DNA of 64,000 nucleotides from Zea mays (Eukaryota > Streptophyta > Magnoliopsida > Poales > Poaceae), in assembly GCF_902167145.1 (NCBI RefSeq), contig NC_050096.1, positions 199,098,566-199,162,565 on the forward strand, written 5' to 3'. This document shows positions 22,376 to 33,214 of the stretch, piece after piece. Position 1 is the first letter of the stretch. Each line of letters opens with the position of its first letter. The position numbers and the translations under genes are program-made. The notes under the pieces are model-generated. The model did no database searches. It saw nothing but the letters and a program-made list of their open reading frames with translations, and was not told the origin of the DNA.

Positions 22376-22792
22376 AGGGTTATGATTATGGTTTTTGAAT
22401 ATGTGTTTCGATATTCATTTGCACGATACATTATATCATGTCATTTGCATTCATAAACATTCATTTAGACACATATAGAATCATCATCATATCACACAAA
22501 AAAGACAGATGCTTCGGCAATGAGGAAAAATTTCGAAGAAAGAGAAAATTTTTCATGCTTCGTTGTGTACGAAAAGAAGGGAAGGTGTTTTTCGCCTTCG
22601 GCTCAAAAAGAGAAGTTTCGTCCACAACAAAGCAGATTGTACACGGATAAAGGAGACAAAATATATTACAAGGTATGTACAAATTTACATAAGTTTTTTC
22701 CATAATTATATTACAAAGATCCCTTCAGAATTTTTTGTAGGAAAGTCTATTATAGCAACTATCAAGCTTTAGGCCGTCATACTTCAGCTTCG

Positions 22793-25700
22793 TCATACTT
22801 CAGCTTCGTCATCCTGCATATATTAAAGAGCAGAATAAGAAAGGTGTAAATTTCAAGGAGAAAATAAAAGTAACAAATATAAGTTTCTTACCGGCTTAAG
22901 GTGACTTCGAGCTTCGTCACCAGCCATCCTTCGCCCGCCATTTACCCAAATCTGGGTCATGAATATATTTCCGATGCTTCGGGCTAGGATCGGGATATCA
23001 ATAAAGTCTGCTGCTGACAAGCTGAAGTTTGGTCTATTTACAATTTTTCCGTGCGTACAGCCAGCCTTCAGAAAAGCGGCAGCTGTGCCTCGAGAAGCTA
23101 CCAGGGCGCAGAAATCGGCATGCCCACCAATAACTTCGTCAAGAGCATCAACCTCGCCTTCAATATGTTCCAAGGTGCTGGGCAGGTTTTCCGGCTGAAG
23201 GTGAAAATTTTTCAGAACTGGCTCCGATAGAGTGAAATACGTCCTTCAGCCGCTGCACGCATCGGCTGCCAAAATTTAGGCATTTCTCTTGGAGATCCTT
23301 CAATGATTTTTGCAAATTTGAATTTTTCTCGACCTCAGTCTTGAGACTTGCTTCAAGCTTCTCCTTTTCTTGCTCATATTTTTCTGACTTTTTGAGTAGT
23401 TCATTCTTTAAACTGTCATTTTCGGCTTGGACCTCAGCCAAGGAGCCTTCCATAGACTGAATAATAAAGTCTTTCTTCTCTAAAGCACATTCGTGTTCTT
23501 TAGCCATAATTTCAAGATCTTGAATGGTAAAGTCCTTCTTTAGAACAGCTTCGTAATTTTCAACTTTTTCTTCTAAATCTTTGATGATAGCTTTGTTCTT
23601 CTCCTCTTCAAGATCTTGTTGCATTTTTAGCACTTTACTTAATAATATACTCTGCCAAAACAACCTTCGTCAGAAAAAGACATAAAAAATAAATAATAAT
23701 AATAAAATAATAATAATAATATTTTTACCTTAAAATTCGCATAGAGCAAGCTGCCGGCGACATGATGTCGCTGGTACCTGCAGAGGTCTGCTTCATCTTC
23801 GGCAGACCAACGCTTTTGGAGAGGGTTCTAACAATTTTGGATTCGGTGCGATTCTGAAGGCATCTTAGCTTCTCTTCGTTGACCCCACCAAATAGTGTAG
23901 CCCCTAATTTATATCCGCAAGATATGACATATTTTTTCAACTCTTCTTTTTCGACGTCTGTTAACTCTTGTCCAAGCAAATCTTGAAAGTTAAAATCTCC
24001 TTCCTCCGAAATTTCATCAATCTGCTCTTTCCCCTTTTCAGTTGCCGTGTTCACCGCAGCCACAACAGCTTCTTCTTCAGCCATTTTCAGAAGAATATTG
24101 TCAATAACTTCCAGTGTGGTTTCCAGCTAGGTTTGAATCTTCGGTAGCCTCGGCTTCGGCTCCGGTAGCTTCGGCTCCGGCAGGTGCAATTTCAGTGATT
24201 TCAGCCCCGATAGCTTCGGCTGCGGCGGCTTCGGCTTCGGCGGTCTCGGCAACAACAATTTTTGACGCCGATACCGGTGGCGGCGTCTGATGAATCACAT
24301 CTGTCACTTGGATAATTCTGCGTTTTTTCGGCTTTGCAGGACTTTCTGCTGCCGAAACTTCTTTGTCCTTCTGAAAAAACTTCGTCAGTTCCGGTGCCAG
24401 CAGACTTAGCTTGACAGACAAAGATTCAGTCATTACCTTCAGAATTTCTTCTACTTCGGCAGCAGAAGGTGTCGCAGGAACTTCCTCATCTCGGACCAAT
24501 CTCTCTGGTTCTGGAGATGCAGGCTTTGGAGATGCAGCTTTTCTTTTTCTTGGAGCAACTACCTTCGGTTCAAACTTTTCTTTCTTCTTTTTTGGTTGAT
24601 CTTCGTCGTCTTTAATTAAAGTGCTAGCTACTATTTTCCTTTTCTGCCCTTCGGCACCCTTGTCTAGCCGCTCGTAGTCAGGGTATTCAAAGCCTATAGC
24701 ATCAAGCACTCTGTTTAGCCTTCGTTTCGGCCGGGTGCCGAAGGCTGCTGTCATCAATTGATCCTCTTTTTTAGAATAATTCCCAAGAATTTCAGTACTC
24801 ATCACTTCGATTGTTTCGAGCCATTCTTGGCAGGGTGTTTTAAAATATTTCTTGAACTTATAGTGGTAGGGCAGGCGGACAAGCTCCCCTTCCTTCTTCT
24901 CTCTTTCGAGCTTCGGCATAGCCCATTCCTTCATAGTTGGAAATATTTTGAATACCAGAAATTCCTGCACCAAATCTCTAGTGCCAATGTGCTCTGCAAT
25001 AATCCTGAATTCAGCAAACGTGATTTGTGTTGGACCTTCTGGTGTCATACTGCATCGGGGTCTGGTCTCTCTGAAGATCAGTTCAAGCGGACTCTGTACC
25101 AGCTTCTCCTTGTCATCGTCAACTTTGACGTAGAACCATTCCGATTTCCAGCCTGCCGGCCACTTGCTTCGGTAGCTGATCACAGGAAATTTTGTAGTTT
25201 TCCGATAGGCAAAATTGTAACAACCAAAATTTTCATGTAACCCATCCTTTCTGGCCTTGGTTTGGTAATGTAGCTCGTGCACTCGGCAGAAACCTTCGGA
25301 AAACGGTTCTACCCCCTGGCTTCGGAGAGCCCAAATATAAGCACTAAGCCTAACAATAGCGTTAGGAGTTAGTTGATGAAGATAGATCCCAAACTTCTTT
25401 AGCACATCAACAATCATCCTATTCAAAGGAAATCTCAAACCAGCTTTGAGGAAACTCTTGAAAATCACTATTTCATCTTTCTGTGGCTTCGGGGTAGTCT
25501 CTTCTCCACCAAAGCGAATCAGCTGTTTCTCATCTTCGCTAAAGTAGCCCGACTTCACCATCCTAGGAAAATCGGCCTTAGAGATGGTTGACTTTCTGAA
25601 GTTCAAGTGGCTAGGCTTGCTTGGTACTGCGATATTGTGATCACCTTCAGAATCAGTCTCTTCAATATCTGCTTGTTCTGCTTCGGCAGCAGGGGTGTCT

Positions 25701-25814
25701 TCCGATGTCACCAACCCAGATCGCCTCATTGCTTCCGAGATGGGAACAGTTTCCACAGCTTCGGCTTCGTCTCCTTCGCGCTCAGCTCTAGCAGTAGAAC
25801 GCACTCTGGCCATT
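22793..25814 (-). pseudogene. Antisense additional gene of the Tat element, spliced (Transposase_28-type)
   Basis: Minus-strand gene read from ATG at plus 25814 to TGA at 22793-22795. The N-terminal 400 residues (SKADFPRMVKSGYF, RMIVDVLKKFGIYLHQLTPN, WFYVKVDD) look like the plant 'putative gypsy type transposon' domain found in antisense frames of Tat elements. An Ala/Glu-rich hinge follows, then a long coiled coil (23160-23650; LEEKVENYEAVLKK, AENDSLKNELLKK) and a C-terminal module GGHADFCALVASRGTAAAFL. Two short GT-AG introns of 77 and 78 bp (23652-23728, 22814-22891) connect the parts. Frameshifts near 24100, 23800 and 23170 break it. The start at 25814 is preferred over the longer frame from 26065 because a TATA box lies between them. 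Role in the element is unknown. Confidence 0.7.
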
Positions 25815-26006
25815 TGATTTTGAATTTCTTGAAAATTGCATGGAAATTCACAACTTTTCGTCCGAAGCTCTTCTTCTGACGAAGCAGAAACTAAACTGGA
25901 GCTTCGTTTGAATGCGAAAGTCAAGCTTCGGCTATGGTTAAAATTTTTGGTAGCAAAACAGTGCAATAGCAATGAATGCTGTGGTAACTTTACACCTACC
26001 CGTCTG

Positions 26007-26014
26007 TTTATATA
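26007..26014 (-). promoter_or_regulatory. TATA box of the antisense gene
   Basis: Minus-strand CTATATAAAC lies about 195 bp upstream of the preferred ATG (25814), between that gene and the 3' LTR. It would give a leader of about 165 nt. Confidence 0.55.
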
Positions 26015-26255
26015 GTGCTGCAGGTAAGAAGGTGAATCGTCAGGATTTTTACACCAGGCAAACAATTGCTTGCACCCACTGCATGGTGGGCCACAAAAAC
26101 CAAAATAGTGAACCTACATGGTGGGACCGCTACGCGCTCGAAAACTGTATCGTTTCTCGACAACGAGCTCAGGGAAGGTATTTTTCGGACCTTCGGCTTC
26201 CTGAAGCCTAAGAGACTTTTTTCACGGATCAAGCTCGTTACGAAAAACGATCTAG

Positions 26256-26272
26256 CACCGCGAAGGGGCTAC
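26256..26272 (+). other. Polypurine tract of the Tat element
   Basis: ACCGCGAAGGGGCTAC precedes the 3' LTR start at 26273. Confidence 0.55.
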
Positions 26273-26900
26273 TGTTGGGACCATGCTTCGTCGCCGAAGG
26301 TCCTGCGGAAAGGAAACAGCTTCGGTTGAAGCTGCTTGAACGTAATGACGAAAGTATCATTCATGAAGCTTCGGTATTACAACATGTTCGAAGATGAGGG
26401 ATCGAACCGACTTAGAGATAGAATGACCTTTTAGTCCATAAGGGTCTGAGTCAATGTTGTAAACTTTTATGAGGGGCATGATTGTAATTCCTCACGGGCT
26501 GTGTCCTATGCCTATAAATAGTGAACAGTATTCCTTTACTGTTCACGCATTCCTGTAATTGTTAACGCATCACTCGGGAATTATTGTTTGTCAAGGCAAA
26601 GGTATAAATGTACCTAAACGTTGTATTCAAATATCTTAAATTCATATAATAAGATATGTGAGTGATGTCATTTATTTTCAATGTATTAATCTTTAATGTT
26701 TCATGTTTTACTTTACTTTGTACTGTCTTTATAAGTTTAATTACGAAGGTGAAACCTTCGTAATATTATGCTCGTGGCCTTCGTTCGAAGTTCATTAAAT
26801 CCTTGTGGAAATAATGCTTCGGCGGACGAAGGGCATTGATATTTAACATTTTATGTTGTCTTGTTCTTAATTCATAGCATTTGAGAACAAGTCCCCAACA
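26273..26900 (+). repeat. 3' LTR of the Tat element
   Basis: 628 bp, same length as the 5' LTR. TATAAATA at 26513-26520. Followed by CCGGG. Confidence 0.88.
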
Positions 26901-29170
26901 CCGGGCTTCAGAACCTTGGCGATGACGAACGACCCTTCCCAAGGGGGCGTGAGCTTGTGCCGCCCTCGGGCGTCTTGTCGTAGCCGAAGCACCAAGTTGC
27001 CCACCTGGAGGTCTCGGGACCGAACCCCTCGGGCGTGGTAGCGTCGCAGGGACTGCTGATACCGTGCCGAGTGTAGTAAGGCCATGTTCCGAGCCTCTTC
27101 TAGATGGTCCAGTGAATCTTCTCGGTTTGTTTGATTGCTTTGGTCGTCGTAGGCCCTCGCCCTCGGGGAACCATATTCTAAGTCTGTGGGCAAGATGGCC
27201 TCGGCCCCATAGACTAGAAAGAATGGTGTGAAGCCCGTGGCTCGGCTCGGCGTCGTCCTCAGACTCCAGACCACCGAGGGGAGCTCCTTCATCCATCGCT
27301 TGCCGAACTTGTTGAGGTCGTTGTAGATCCTCGGCTTGAGTCCTTGCAGAATCATGCCGTTGACACGCTCTACTTGCCCATTCGTCATGGGGTGAGCCAC
27401 GGCGGCCTAGTCCACCCGGATGTGGTGATCCTCGCAGAAGTCCAGGAACTTTCTGTCGGTGAACTGGGTGCCGTTGTCGGTGATGATGGAGTTCAGGACC
27501 CCAAAGCGATGGATGATGTTGGTGAAGAACGCCACCGCCTGTTCGGACCTGATGCTGTTTAGGGGTCGGACCTCGACCCACTTGGAGAATTTGTCGATGG
27601 CGACCAGCAGGTGCGTGTAGCCCCCAGGTGCCTTCTACAAGGGACCGACGAGGTCCAGACCCCACACAGCAAACGGCCAGGTGATGGGTATTGTCTGCAG
27701 AGCCTGACGGGCAGGTGGGTCTGCCTTGCGTAGAATTGGCACCCGTGGCAGGTGCGGACAATTCTAGTGGCGTCGGCCACCGCGGTCGGCCAGTAGAAAC
27801 CTTGTCGGAAGGCGTCTCCAACAAGGGCTCGAGGCGCTGCGTGATGACCGCAAGCCCCCGAGTGTATTTCTTGTAAGAGCTTCTGGCCTTCGGCGATGGA
27901 TATGCATCGCTGGAGGATGCCTGAAGGGCTGCGGTGGTAGAGCTCCTTCTCGTCCCCCAGCAAGACGAACGACTTGGCGCGCCGCGCCAGTCGCCGAGCT
28001 TCGGCTCGGTCGAGGGGCAGCTCTCCTCGGTGGAGATATTGCAGGTATGGGGTCTGCCAGTCTCGATTAGGCGGGACCCCATTCCGCTCTTCCTCGACGC
28101 GCAGTGCCTCACCTTCGGGGGCCGAGGGTGCCTCGGGCTGGGCCGAGGCCTCCTCGGGCTCGGGCATGTCGTCGGTCTTGACTGAGGGTTGATGTAGGTC
28201 TCGCGAGAAGACGTCCGGGGGAACCGTTGTCCGCCCCGAGGCTATCTTAGCCAGCTCGTCCGCAGTCTCGTTGTATCGTCGAGCGATGTGGTTGAGCTCG
28301 AGCCCGTAGAACTTGTCCTCCAGGCGCCGAACCTTATCGCAGTAGGCTTCCATCTTCGGGTCACGACAGTGGGAGTTCTTCATGACTTGGTCAATGACAA
28401 GCTGCGAGTCGCCGCGAGCGTCGAGGCGTCGGACCCCTAGCTCGATGGCGATGCGCAACCCGTTAACCAGAGCCTCGTACTCGGCCACGTTGTTGGACGC
28501 CGGAAAATGGAGGCGCAACACGTAGCGGAGGTGTTTCCCGAGGGGTGAGATGAAGAGCAGGCCCGCGCCCGCTCCTGTTTTCATCAGCGACCCTTCGAAA
28601 AACATGGTCCAGAGTTCCGGTTGGATCGGAGCTGCTGGAAGCTGGGTGTCGACCCATTCAGCCACGAAGTCAGCCAAGACTTGGGACTTGATGGCCTTCT
28701 GAGGGGCGAACGAGATTGTCTCGCCCATGATTTCCATCGCCCACTTTGCAATCCTACCCGAGGCCTCTCGGCACTGGATGATCTCCCCCAGGGGGAAGGA
28801 TGACACCACAGTCACCGGATGAGACTCGAAGTAGTGTCGCAACTTCCGCCGTGTCAGAATCACCGCGTACAACAACTTCTGAATTTGTGGGTAGCGGATG
28901 TTGGTCTCAGTCAGTACTTCACTGATGAAGTAGACCGGCCTCTGGACGGGCAATGCATGCCCTTCTTCTTGTCTCTCAACCACGATCGCGGCGCTGACCA
29001 CCTGAGTGGTAGCGGCGATGTTGATCAAGAGGGCTTCTCCGGCAGCGGGAGGCACCAAGATGGGCGCGTTCGTGAGGAGCGCCTTCAGGTTCCCGAGGGC
29101 TTCCTCAGCCTCAGGGGTCCAAGTGAAGCACTCGGCGTTTCTTAAGAGGCGGTACAGAGGTAGGCCTCTT
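26901..29170 (-). pseudogene. Huck-like pol, RNase H and integrase part
   Basis: Read on the minus strand from 29170: an RT-connected RNase H (ALLINIAATTQVVSAAIVVE, YFISEVLTE, RKLRHYFESH), a second RNase H (ELWTMFFEGSLMKTGAGAGL, where the family FDGS start reads FEGS; NNVAEYEALVNGL), an integrase zinc finger (EIHSGACGHHAAPR ... CHGCQFYARQTHLP) and the core with SIITDNGTQF and NGQVERVNG. A frameshift near 27710 and stops near 27635 and 27405 (CAG/TGG to TAG type changes) inactivate it. The segment is bounded by the copia insertion on the right (29170) and the Tat insertion on the left (26905), both inside coding sequence. Confidence 0.85.
29166..29170. repeat. Target-site duplication of the copia element (left)
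   Basis: CTCTT, matching 38640-38644. Confidence 0.9.
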
Positions 29171-30461
29171 TGAAAGGGAATTAGGCTTACACCTAGTCCC
29201 TAATTAATTTTGGTGGTTGAATTGCCCAACACAAACATTTGGACTAACTAAGTTTGCCTAAGTGTATAGATTACACAGGTGTAAAAGGTTCACACTCAGC
29301 CAATAAAAGACCAAGTTTTGGATTCAACAAAAGAGCAAAATGGGAACCAAAGGCACCTCTGGTCTGGAGGCACCGGACTGTCCGGTGTACACCGTACAGT
29401 GTCCGGTGCACCAGAGGACTCCAACTCAAACTCGCCACCTTCGGGAATTTCCAGAGGCACTCGCGCTATAATTCACCGGACTGTCCGGTGTACACCGGAC
29501 AGTGTCCGGTGCGCCATGGAGAAGCGGCCTCAGGAACTCGCCAGCTTCGGGAAACTCCAACAGCTAGTCCGCTATAATTCACCGGACTGTCCGGTGTGCA
29601 CCGGACTGTCCGGTGCGACTCCAGAGCAACGGCTATCTCCATGCCAACGGCTCTCTGCCGCGCATTTAATGCGCGCTCTGCGCGCGCAGAAGTCAGGCGC
29701 GCCCATTCCGACACACCGGACAAGGAACAGTAGTTGACCGGTGTGCACCGGACACCCAGGCGGGCCCACAAGTCAGAAGCTCCAACGGCTAGAATCCAAC
29801 GGCAGTGATGACGTGGCAGGGGGCACCGGACTGTCCGGTGTGCCATCGAACAGACAGCCTCCCAACGGCCACATTTGGTGGTTGGGGCTATAAATACCCC
29901 AACCACCCCACCATTCATGGCATCCAAGTTTTCCACTTCCCAACTACTACAAGAGCTCTAGCATTCAATTCTAGACACACCAAAGAGATCAAATCCTCTC
30001 CAAATTCCACACAACTCCATAGTGACTAGAGAGAGTGATTTGCTTGTGTTCTTTTGAGCTCTTGCGCTTGGATTGCTTTCTTCTTTCTTGATTCTTTCAT
30101 TGCAATCAAACTCACTTGTAATTGAGGCAAGAGACACCAAAACTTGTGGTGGTCCTTGTGGGAACTTTGTGTTCCAAGTGATTGAGAAGAGAAAGCTCAC
30201 TCGGTCCGTGGGATCGTTTGAGAGAGGGAAGGGTTGAAAGAGACCCGGCCTTTGTGGCCTCCTCAACGGGGAGTAGGTTTGCGAGAACCGAACCTCGGTA
30301 AAACAAATCCGCGTGTCACACTCTTTATTTGCTTGCGATTTGTTTTGCCCCCTCTCTCGCGGACTCGTTTATATTTCTAACGCTAACTCGGCTTGTAGTT
30401 GTGTTTATATTTGTAAATTTCAGTTTCGCCCTATTCACCCCCCCCCTCTAGGCGACTTTCA
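29171..30461 (+). repeat. 5' LTR of the copia element
   Basis: 1291 bp. Carries palindromes CACCGGACTGTCCGGTG at 29371-29387, 29474-29490, 29580-29596, 29599-29615 and 29824-29840. TATA box CTATAAATA is at 29889-29897. Confidence 0.93.
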
Positions 30462-30463
30462 AT

Positions 30464-30475
30464 TGGTATCAGAGG
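30464..30475 (+). other. Primer binding site of the copia element
   Basis: TGGTATCAGAGG, near-perfect initiator-Met tRNA site, two bases after the LTR. Confidence 0.85.
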
Positions 30476-30509
30476 CCGGTGCTTCATTAGAGCCTAACCG
30501 CTCGAAGTG

Positions 30510-33200
30510 ATGTCGGGAGATCACGCCAAGAAGGAAATGGAGACCGGCGAAAAGCCCACTACAAGCCACGGGAGCACTTCATCGGAAGAGTCCCGCACCA
30601 AGAGGAAGGAGAAGAAGAAGATCTCCTCCAACAAAGGGAAGGAGAAGAAATCTTCTTCTCACCACAAAGAGAAGAAGGAAAAATCTTCTTCCCACAAGCC
30701 GCATCGGAGTGGAGACAAACAAAAGAGGATGAGGAAAGTGGTCTACTACGAGACCGACACTTCATCAACATCGACCTCCGGCTCCGATGCACCCTCCGTA
30801 ACTTCTAAACGCCAAGAGCGTAAGAAGTTTAGTAAGATCCCCCTACACTACCCTCGCATTTCTAAACATGCACCTTTACTTTCCGTCCCATTAGGCAAAC
30901 CACCAACTTTTGATGGTGAGGATTATGCTAGGTGGAGTGATTTAATGCGATTTCATCTAACCTCACTCCACAAAAGTATATGGGATGTTGTTGAGTTTGG
31001 TGCACAGGTACCGTCGGTAGGGGATAAAGATTATGATGAGGATGAGGTGGCCCAAATCGAGCACTTCAACTCTCAAGCGACAACGATACTCCTCGCCTCT
31101 TTAAGTAGAGAGGAGTATAACAAAGTACAAGGGTTGAAGAGCGCCAAGGAGGTTTGGGATGTACTCAAAACCGCGCACGAGGGAGACGAGCTCACAAAGA
31201 TCACCAAGCGGGAAACGATCGAAGGGGAGCTCAGTCGGTTCCGGCTTCGCAAAGGAGAGGAGCCACAACACATGTACAACCGGCTCAAGACCTTGGTGAA
31301 CCAAGTACGCAACCTCGGGAGCGTAAAGTGGGATGACCATGAAGTGGTTAAGGTTATTTTAAGATCTCTTATTTTCCTTAACCCTACTCAAGTTCAATTA
31401 ATTCGTGGTAATCCTAGATATACTAAAATGACCCCCGAAGAAGTTATCGGGCATTTTGTAAGTTTTGAGTGCATGATCGAAGGCTCAAGAAAGATCAACG
31501 AGCTTGACGAACCCACCACATCCGAAGCTCAACCCGTCGCATTCAAGGCGACGGAGGAAAAGGAGGAAGCTACACCAAGTCGACAACCAATAGATGCCTC
31601 CAAGCTCGACAATGAGGAAATGGCGCTCGTCATCAAAAGCTTTCGCCAAATCCTCAGGCAAAGGAGAGGGAAAGACTACAAGTCCCGCTCCAAGAAGGTT
31701 TGCTACAAGTGTGGTAAGCCCGGTCACTTTATTGCAAAATGTCCATTGTCAAGTGACAGTGACAGGGATAATGACAAGAAGGGCAAGAGGAAAGAAAAGA
31801 AGAGGTACTACAAGAAGAAGGGCGGCGATGCCCACGTTTGTCGGGAGTGGGACTCCGACGAAAGCTCAAGCGACTCCTCCGACGACGAGGACGCCGCCAA
31901 CATCGCCGTCACCAAGGGACTCCTCTTCCCCAACGTCGGCCACAAGTGCCTCATGGCAAAGGACGGCAAACGAAAGAAGGTTAAATCTAACTCCTTCACT
32001 AAATATGAGTCTTCTAGTGATGATAATGATAGTGATGAGGAGGATAATTTGCGTGTTCTCTTTGCAAATCTTAACATGGAGCAAAAAGAAAAATTAAATG
32101 AATTGATTAGTGCTATTCATGAAAAGGATGACCTTTTGGATTCCCAAGAGGATTGTCTAATTAAAGAAAACAAGAAACATGTTAAGGTTAAAAAGGCTTA
32201 TGCACTAGAAATTGAGAAATGTGAAAAGTTATCTAGTGAGCTAAGCACTTGCCGTGAGATGATTGACAACCTTAGGATTGAAAATGCTAGTTTAAATGCT
32301 AAGGTTGATTCACATGTTTGTAATATTTCAATTCCTAATCCTAGAGATAATAATGATGATTTGCTTGCTAGGATTGAAGAATTAAACATGTCTCTTGCTA
32401 GCCTTAGAGTAGAAAATGAAAATTTAATTGCTAAGGCTAAAGAACTAGATGTTTGCAATGCTACCATTTCCAATCTTAGAGATAAAAATGATATTCTTTA
32501 TGCTAAGATTGTTGAACTTAATTCTTGCAAACCCTCTACATCTATTGTTGAGCATATATCTATTTGTACTAGATGTAGAGATGTTGATGTTAATGCTATT
32601 CATGATCATATGGCTTTAATTAAACAACAAAATGATCATATAGCAAAACTAGATGCTAAAATTGCCGAGCATAACTTAGAGAATGAAAAATTTAAATTTG
32701 CTAGAAGTATGCTCTATAGTGGGAGACGCTCTGGCATCAAGGATGGCATTGGCTTCCAAAGGGGAGACAATGTCAAACTTAGAGCCCCTCCTAAAAGATT
32801 GTCTAACTTTGTTAAGGGCAAGACTCCCATGCCTCAGGATAACGAGGGTTACATTTTGTACCCTGCTGGTTATCCTGAGAGCAAAATTAGGAGAATTCAT
32901 TCTAGGAAGTCTCACTCTGGCCCAAATCATGCTTTTATGTATAAGGGTGAGACATCTAGTTCTAGGCAACCAACCCGTGCTAAGTTGCCTAAGAAAACTC
33001 CTAGTGCATCAAATGAACATAGTCTTTCATTTAAAACCTTTGATGCATCTTATGTGTTAACTAACAAATCCGGCAAGGTAGTTGCCAAATATGTTGGGGG
33101 CAAGCACAAGGGTTCAAAGACTTGTGTTTGGGTACCCAAAGTTCTTGTGTCTAATGCCAAAGGACCCAAAACCATTTGGGTACCTAAAGTCAAGAACTAA
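30510..33200 (+). CDS. Gag of the SIRE-lineage copia element
   Basis: Intact frame of about 896 residues from ATG 30510. Residues 1-75 are a Lys/Ser/Glu-rich basic tail. About 105-310 form the copia capsid-type domain (PTFDGEDYARWSDLMRFHL, LKSAKEVWDVLKTAHEGD, YNRLKTLVNQVRNLG). A CCHC zinc knuckle CYKCGKPGHFIAKC lies near residue 397. Acidic Asp/Ser stretches (DSDESSSDSSDDEDAANIAV, ESSSDDNDSDEEDN) follow, then a long heptad-rich coiled coil to about residue 730 and a Ser/Lys-rich C-terminus ending PKTIWVPKVKN. It would form the virus-like particle and bind element RNA in the cytoplasm. SIRE gags are long, as here. Nothing is broken, so this gag could still act in trans. Confidence 0.9.
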   Translation: MSGDHAKKEMETGEKPTTSHGSTSSEESRTKRKEKKKISSNKGKEKKSSSHHKEKKEKSSSHKPHRSGDKQKRMRKVVYYETDTSSTSTSGSDAPSVTSKRQERKKFSKIPLHYPRISKHAPLLSVPLGKPPTFDGEDYARWSDLMRFHLTSLHKSIWDVVEFGAQVPSVGDKDYDEDEVAQIEHFNSQATTILLASLSREEYNKVQGLKSAKEVWDVLKTAHEGDELTKITKRETIEGELSRFRLRKGEEPQHMYNRLKTLVNQVRNLGSVKWDDHEVVKVILRSLIFLNPTQVQLIRGNPRYTKMTPEEVIGHFVSFECMIEGSRKINELDEPTTSEAQPVAFKATEEKEEATPSRQPIDASKLDNEEMALVIKSFRQILRQRRGKDYKSRSKKVCYKCGKPGHFIAKCPLSSDSDRDNDKKGKRKEKKRYYKKKGGDAHVCREWDSDESSSDSSDDEDAANIAVTKGLLFPNVGHKCLMAKDGKRKKVKSNSFTKYESSSDDNDSDEEDNLRVLFANLNMEQKEKLNELISAIHEKDDLLDSQEDCLIKENKKHVKVKKAYALEIEKCEKLSSELSTCREMIDNLRIENASLNAKVDSHVCNISIPNPRDNNDDLLARIEELNMSLASLRVENENLIAKAKELDVCNATISNLRDKNDILYAKIVELNSCKPSTSIVEHISICTRCRDVDVNAIHDHMALIKQQNDHIAKLDAKIAEHNLENEKFKFARSMLYSGRRSGIKDGIGFQRGDNVKLRAPPKRLSNFVKGKTPMPQDNEGYILYPAGYPESKIRRIHSRKSHSGPNHAFMYKGETSSSRQPTRAKLPKKTPSASNEHSLSFKTFDASYVLTNKSGKVVAKYVGGKHKGSKTCVWVPKVLVSNAKGPKTIWVPKVKN

Positions 33201-33204
33201 ACTT

Positions 33205-33214
33205 GTTTTGTAGG
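33205..33214 (+). promoter_or_regulatory. Candidate 3' splice site at the gag-pol junction
   Basis: After the gag TAA, TTGTTTTGTAG/G precedes the pol frame. pol is in the +1 frame and opens exactly after this in-frame TAG. The second SIRE copia keeps the same string and frame relation at 58092-58103. It fits a U-rich plant acceptor; no donor was proven. Confidence 0.4.

Larger units (their letters stand above)
17321..26900 (+). mobile_element. Tat-lineage Ty3/gypsy retrotransposon lacking gag (Cinful/Grande-like)
   Basis: Two 628-bp LTRs (TGTTGGGACC to GTCCCCAACA) are flanked by CCGGG. Order: LTR, TGGCGCC-type primer site, protease, RT, RNase H, integrase, hairpin array, antisense gene, polypurine tract, LTR. 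CTTCGG/CCGAAG motifs are dense throughout, as in Cinful/Zeon-type maize elements. gag is absent. I count about nine LTR differences (1.4 %), roughly half a million years at 1.3e-8 substitutions per site per year. The family name is tentative. Confidence 0.85.

Noticed and set aside
26007..26065. Start of the antisense Tat gene at 26065
   Set aside because: That start lies upstream of the TATA box, so a transcript from this promoter would not contain it; ATG 25814 is preferred.
26766..28112. 448-codon minus-strand frame across the Tat LTR and Huck integrase
   Set aside because: Out of frame with the integrase motifs and runs through an LTR boundary; the integrase is read in other frames.
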